A DNA stretch of 64,000 nt, from contig NZ_QVMI01000019.1 in the NCBI RefSeq assembly GCF_010500965.1, forward strand, positions 88,470 through 152,469. The letters are read 5' to 3'. Numbering within the stretch: position 1 is the first letter of the stretch; each line of letters opens with the position of its first letter. The position numbers and the translations under genes are program-made. Shown here piece by piece: positions 60,810 through 64,000 of the stretch. The notes beneath the pieces are model-generated. The model ran no database searches and was not told where the DNA came from. It saw nothing but the letters and a program-made list of their open reading frames with translations. The DNA is from Bacteroides sp. 51. GTDB taxonomy: Bacteria > Bacteroidota > Bacteroidia > Bacteroidales > Bacteroidaceae.

Positions 60810-61292
60810 CTAGAATCCCGGATCGATAACATCGCCGCCATCTCCTGAGCCGTCATCGCCATCGGCTACCATGTTGGCACTTCTGCCTTCCCAGCGTTCG
60901 TACTCTACACCATTGAACATGGCGCGGGTAGTTCCGCCCGAATTACGGGTGGCCGACGGGGTGAACTTAATGCGGAGGTGGTTGATCTGATTGGGATTCA
61001 CTTCTTCCGAAGCATCCACACCATTACCGTTCGCTTTCGCAATGACGGTGAATGTGCCCAGCCCATCCAGCTTTACCGTCCGGCTGTTCAGTAAAAGATC
61101 CGACATTACTGCAACCAGGTTCCGGATCACGTTGTGGACATCTCCTGCGGTCAAAGATGATTTATCGGCGATCATCTCCCCCACCTTTTGGGTATCCACT
61201 ACCTTACGGAATTTCACCAGTCGCGGGTGCCATTTCTTCTTCCCGTCTTTTGATGGCAAACTGCTCTGTAATGCTTTATACAATAAAGGCAT
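60810..61292 (-). CDS. HU-family DNA-binding protein, long Bacteroides form
   Basis: 160 residues. The HU/IHF fold (about 15-125) has KVVDTQKVGEMIADKSSLTA, a dimerisation helix (VIRNLVAVMSDLLLN) and VKLDGLGTFTVIAKANG before the DNA-binding arm. The C-terminal extension (about 126-160) is Asp/Gly rich (GDDGSGDGGDVIDPGF). This long type is kept in small-gene cassettes of Bacteroides together with smalltalk and DUF4248 proteins, as here. Confidence 0.88.
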   Translation of the reverse strand: MPLLYKALQSSLPSKDGKKKWHPRLVKFRKVVDTQKVGEMIADKSSLTAGDVHNVIRNLVAVMSDLLLNSRTVKLDGLGTFTVIAKANGNGVDASEEVNPNQINHLRIKFTPSATRNSGGTTRAMFNGVEYERWEGRSANMVADGDDGSGDGGDVIDPGF

Positions 61293-61387
61293 AATTTAAG
61301 TCGTTTAGGTTAATACTCGGTAGCCGGCATTTTTGCCAGACTACCATTCTCTCTCTCTTCGTTTCACTAGCTAATGAATTGATAATG

Positions 61388-61395
61388 CAAAGGTA
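61388..61395 (-). promoter_or_regulatory. -7 box (TACCTTTG, minus strand) for the HU/smalltalk pair
   Basis: Complement of CAAAGGTA, matching TAnnTTTG, about 95 nt upstream of the HU start, in the 159-bp gap after the DUF4248 gene. Confidence 0.45.
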
Positions 61396-61451
61396 AAGCA
61401 TCAAAAATACGGCAAGGTCGCTAAAAGTCGATACGAGTCAATGAAGGTACA

Positions 61452-61673
61452 TTAAGGCTCTCCCAAATACTTCACGATTAATTGTACATGCGCAGTTGTC
61501 AGCATGCTTAATCGTTCGGTATATCCATGCGCTGTCAATTCATGTAACAGTTCTTCATTAATCCTGATCCATTTATTCAATCTCCGGCGGGCGATATACG
61601 GTTTCAGAGCAGGCGCATATAACACAGCCAGTTCCGTTTTCGACATCGCCCCATAATACAATGTTTCTTCCAT
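61452..61673 (-). CDS. DUF4248 protein (winged/HTH-like, 73 residues)
   Basis: 73 residues: YYGAMSKTELAVLYAPALKP, then ARRRLNKWIRINEELLHEL, and LTTAHVQLIVKYLGEP. This is the DUF4248 family. The first part (GAMSKTELAVLYAP) resembles the DNA-binding helix pair of MerR/excisionase-like proteins, so a small DNA-binding role is plausible. It lies 11 nt after the Lin1244-domain gene. Confidence 0.82.
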   Translation of the reverse strand: MEETLYYGAMSKTELAVLYAPALKPYIARRRLNKWIRINEELLHELTAHGYTERLSMLTTAHVQLIVKYLGEP

Positions 61674-61684
61674 TATATCGCGAC

Positions 61685-62476
61685 TTATAATTTACGCAAC
61701 CGTGCAATAATAAACCTTCCCGGTAGCTGAATCACGTTTCCTTTCGGCCAGTTACTATGCGAAATGATACTCCACACCGGGTGTCCTATCCGCCCGTAAT
61801 TGCTTAGTTTCAATATGGCATCCAGTTCTTTCTCCTCCCTTACCCGTATTTCTGCCAACCGATACAGTAACCCACCGTAATTATGCGTACGTTTGTTCAG
61901 GCAATACTCTGGTATCCATCTTCCGTCAACCAAAATCTCTCCCGGCTTCCCTCCTTCCTTCACTTCACTTTCAATTTCCTTTTCTTTCTCTTTTCTTTGT
62001 AGCATTTCCGGTTCAGAAACTGGTATTTCTCCTTCCTGAATCTCTATTTCAGGAGAATTAATACCATCTGAACTGTCATTTGCGGAACATTTTTCTACCA
62101 AAGCATATACTTGCTCTATGACTACCTGTTTACGTTTTTGCGTACATACAAGATATTGTTCCTGTATAGACTTTGATGTTAATATTCCATGCTTTTTAAA
62201 CTTCTCATCGTCGAAGAATTCCGCCCGTATTGCATCAGCCACGATGGCATGCATCTTATCCATGTCCGTATCTGCCATCTCGCTGAGGTCAAAACATATA
62301 TCTTCATTCCACAATAGGTAATATCCCTGTTCGCGATAGATTACCGACAATAAGGCCATTAACGCCGTTACCGCCATAGGCCCATGCTTACGCATAATTC
62401 TTCGTACTTTCCTACTCGACAGGAAATTCACATCGAAGGGGAAGTAATCCAGTCCTGTTTTTAATGCCCTAGCCAT
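61685..62476 (-). CDS. Lin1244/Lin1753 (DUF4373) domain replication-like protein
   Basis: 263 residues from the ATG at 62476; MARALKTGLDYFPFDVNFLS is the standard N-terminus of the family, and a longer frame to 62539 would overlap the preceding gene. The Lin1244/Lin1753 domain (about 1-110) is followed by a Glu/Lys-rich linker (about 150-190) and a C-terminal segment (YGGLLYRLAEIRVREEKELD). Such proteins are phage- or plasmid-type, related to replication initiators or loaders. This gives the cassette its phage-like character. Confidence 0.82.
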   Translation of the reverse strand: MARALKTGLDYFPFDVNFLSSRKVRRIMRKHGPMAVTALMALLSVIYREQGYYLLWNEDICFDLSEMADTDMDKMHAIVADAIRAEFFDDEKFKKHGILTSKSIQEQYLVCTQKRKQVVIEQVYALVEKCSANDSSDGINSPEIEIQEGEIPVSEPEMLQRKEKEKEIESEVKEGGKPGEILVDGRWIPEYCLNKRTHNYGGLLYRLAEIRVREEKELDAILKLSNYGRIGHPVWSIISHSNWPKGNVIQLPGRFIIARLRKL

Positions 62477-62490
62477 CTTGCATTTACGAT

Positions 62491-62835
62491 TTACTGATTT
62501 ACGATTTTTATAAGTCCTGTAATCTGAAAAGTCCGCCATTCCTTTACGTCTACATCGTAATATGCCAGAAACCGGCTATTCCGATTAGCGCTATACGGTT
62601 TTCCAAATGCTTGTTGGTACGACCGAAGTGTACCATTTACGCTTCGTTCATTATTATCTTGCCCCATAAAAGTGAATCGCACCACATCCACAAGCATCTT
62701 CTTTTCCAATTCTTCTACCAACGCAGCCGTGTCCATCCACATACATAACGCTCTCCCTGTTATACGTTGCATCAATATAGCCCGTTGCATTACATTTCTG
62801 CCAAAGTCTTCATCTTTTTCTACTTCTTTCATCAT
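62491..62835 (-). CDS. DUF2693-like SH3-barrel protein
   Basis: 114 residues. An N-terminal helical region (VMQRAILMQRITGRALCMWM) is followed by a beta part (LVDVVRFTFMGQDNNERSVN, then GTLRSYQQAFGKP and FLAYYDVDVKEWRTFQ) that fits the DUF2693/SH3 beta-barrel family of Bacteroides mobile regions. Function unknown. First gene of the minus-strand cassette, divergent from the HTH gene at 63082. Confidence 0.65.
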   Translation of the reverse strand: MMKEVEKDEDFGRNVMQRAILMQRITGRALCMWMDTAALVEELEKKMLVDVVRFTFMGQDNNERSVNGTLRSYQQAFGKPYSANRNSRFLAYYDVDVKEWRTFQITGLIKIVNQ

Positions 62836-63081
62836 TTGTTTTCTACTGTTTTAGTTTGTTTGTAATTGGTTATTGTTTTTGAAATTTCAGGAAACAAAAT
62901 TATGAACAATATTTCTAACAAGTGATCTCTTATATTGCAGTATAAATATTCATTTAAAGCAAATGATATAATTATATTTGCCGGCTTTTATGTTAACATA
63001 TAAAAAACAGGAATAAAGAAAAAAACGATGACCATTAACAATTAAGCAAACAAACCATAATTCAAAAAAGCGTTTATTATT

Positions 63082-63717
63082 ATGAACAAGAAACTAACAG
63101 AAGCACAATCACACCAACTTCCCCGTCAGTTCCTCTCCCATCTGTTTCTATCTGATATGGAGAAATCCGAGTACACAGTAAATGCATACGCAAAAAACAC
63201 AGGAGTAAGTGTCCGTTCGCTTTATTATCTACAAAAAGGCAAACTTCTCTCCATGGCCAAGCTCTGCCAGTTGTTCTCTTCCCAACCAACGTTGCATATA
63301 CTTACTTCCGAGAATCTTTGCTGGCTGATGAACAGAATTATTTGTGAAAGTCTACGCGAAGCAACGCGCTATCCTGTCCTGAGAGTCATTCCTATGGACA
63401 AGAAACACATTACCCTGGAGCATGATACCCTTTCCGAATTTATGAAATCCATGCGTGTAGATCATCTCCAGATATCCACTCGGGAAACCTACAAGCGTTT
63501 TGAATATTGCACCACCGCTCAACTTTCTTCTATTGAAAGAGGTTGCTATGGTATAGGTATTGGCCCCATCTGTAACCTATTCGACAACTATCACCGCAGC
63601 CTTCCCAAACTTCCCGATCAGGCTTGGGGTACTTTCGCAACCTTACTTTTACATTACATGTTTCCGCTGCTCAAAGATTATGCGGTTGAATTTGTAGGTT
63701 GGAAAAACGAAATGTAA
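63082..63717 (+). CDS. Putative HTH regulator of the small-gene cassette
   Basis: 211 residues, no signal peptide. Two stretches look like Cro/CI-type HTH units: VNAYAKNTGVSVRSLYYLQK with GKLLSMAKLCQLF (about 33-68), and ISTRETYKRFEYCTTAQLSS with IERGCYGIGIGPICNLF (about 131-170). I do not recognise a named family. It is divergent from the DUF2693-Lin1244-DUF4248-HU-smalltalk cassette with a 246-bp AT-rich gap between, the layout of a repressor next to the genes it controls. Confidence 0.65.
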   Translation: MNKKLTEAQSHQLPRQFLSHLFLSDMEKSEYTVNAYAKNTGVSVRSLYYLQKGKLLSMAKLCQLFSSQPTLHILTSENLCWLMNRIICESLREATRYPVLRVIPMDKKHITLEHDTLSEFMKSMRVDHLQISTRETYKRFEYCTTAQLSSIERGCYGIGIGPICNLFDNYHRSLPKLPDQAWGTFATLLLHYMFPLLKDYAVEFVGWKNEM

Positions 63718-63733
63718 AAGGGAAAGATAACAG

Positions 63734-63805
63734 CTGTGTAAAACTTTAAAGTTTATCACGTAAATCTTTTGTTTTTTACACGATAAACTTTAAAGTTTTA
63801 CACAG
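63734..63805. repeat. Perfect 24-bp inverted repeat after the HTH gene
   Basis: CTGTGTAAAACTTTAAAGTT plus TATC (63734-63757) and its exact complement (63782-63805), with a 24-nt T-rich spacer. Each arm contains the palindrome AAACTTTAAAGTTT. It may terminate the HTH transcript. Confidence 0.75.
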
Positions 63806-63904
63806 TACATACCCGTATATTCTTCGACAGGCTCTTTAACCACAAAAAACATATTACTCTGTGATGCAGGTTAATGGGTTTTTATTATTTTTGCTTTTAT
63901 TGTA

Positions 63905-64000
63905 AGAGCCTGTTTAAATTTTGCTCGTTCTTTTATTTAGTGCTGTTTTTAGGCTGTTTGTTTTCTTTTTAAGGTGAGAATAGCGGGCTATTTGAACCGC
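63905..64000. mobile_element. Possible insertion-sequence end (truncated by window)
   Basis: AGAGCCTGTTTAAATTTTGC, then T-rich sequence, then GAATAGCGGGCTATTTGAAC, resembles the terminal region of Bacteroides IS elements, whose ends often begin GAGCCTGTTTAAA. The transposase would lie beyond the window. The call rests on recall of similar ends and is weak. Confidence 0.35.

Overview
The window looks like chromosome from a gut Bacteroides or close Bacteroidales relative. Evidence read from the sequence: many upstream regions carry the Bacteroidota sigma -7 box TAnnTTTG, five of them with a TTTG-type -33 box 18-20 nt away; there are fimbrillin (Mfa-like) lipoproteins, a FecI/FecR/TonB-receptor trio, a xylose operon headed by a NUDIX-type regulator, and a smalltalk/HU/DUF4248/Lin1244 cassette typical of the genus. 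Several genes appear to use TTG starts. No rRNA, tRNA or CRISPR array was seen.

Layout. 1-1974 (minus): a GT39 membrane glycosyltransferase cut by the window edge and its GT2 partner. 2143-5920 (plus): ECF sigma factor, anti-sigma factor and TonB-dependent receptor. 5959-7669 (minus): a KAS III-like enzyme and a TetR regulator with matching palindromic operators. 7847-17264: small metabolic and envelope genes (DUF488, MliC-like lipoprotein, thioesterase, GH105, soluble histidine kinase, TlpA-like lipoprotein, DUF457-type membrane protein, holin-like membrane protein, SDR, GNAT, HAD). 17395-24309: class I aldolase, DcaP-like porin, M20 peptidase, nitroreductase with AraC regulator, NTF2-like protein. 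24619-29884: DUF6377 regulator, GH3 glucosidase, MarC. 30035-34097: DUF559 endonuclease-like gene inside inverted repeats, then a two-subunit ABC exporter with one degenerate nucleotide site. 34711-39469: AraC regulator and three fimbrillin-family lipoproteins, the last with a FISUMP domain, followed by two tandem structured RNA-like elements. 40054-51734: outer-membrane barrel, divergent deacetylase-like lipoprotein, ppdK, rlmD, rluA-type synthase, lipoprotein, map, rmuC, BamE-like lipoprotein. 51913-57181 (minus): xylR-like NUDIX regulator, xylB, xylA, xylE. 57603-60524: thiD, fabD, a putative outer-membrane protein. 60653-63717: a phage-like small-gene cassette with a divergent HTH regulator. 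The last ~100 bp resemble an insertion-sequence end.

The most unusual content lies between genes. A modular family of GC-rich palindromes recurs at about 20.2, 26.5, 29.9-30.55 and 34.3 kb. One pair of inverted copies encloses only the DUF559 gene, in the manner of a REP/RAYT-like unit. A related smaller repeat (GAAACYTGGG plus a hairpin) has supplied the C-terminal codons of two enzymes. Downstream of the fimbrial operon, two paralogous elements keep their stems despite sequence change, which is evidence for a structured RNA. Two paralogous intergenic elements of about 150 bp (9.0 and 18.7 kb) share a block ending in a mini-ORF that starts MKNT.
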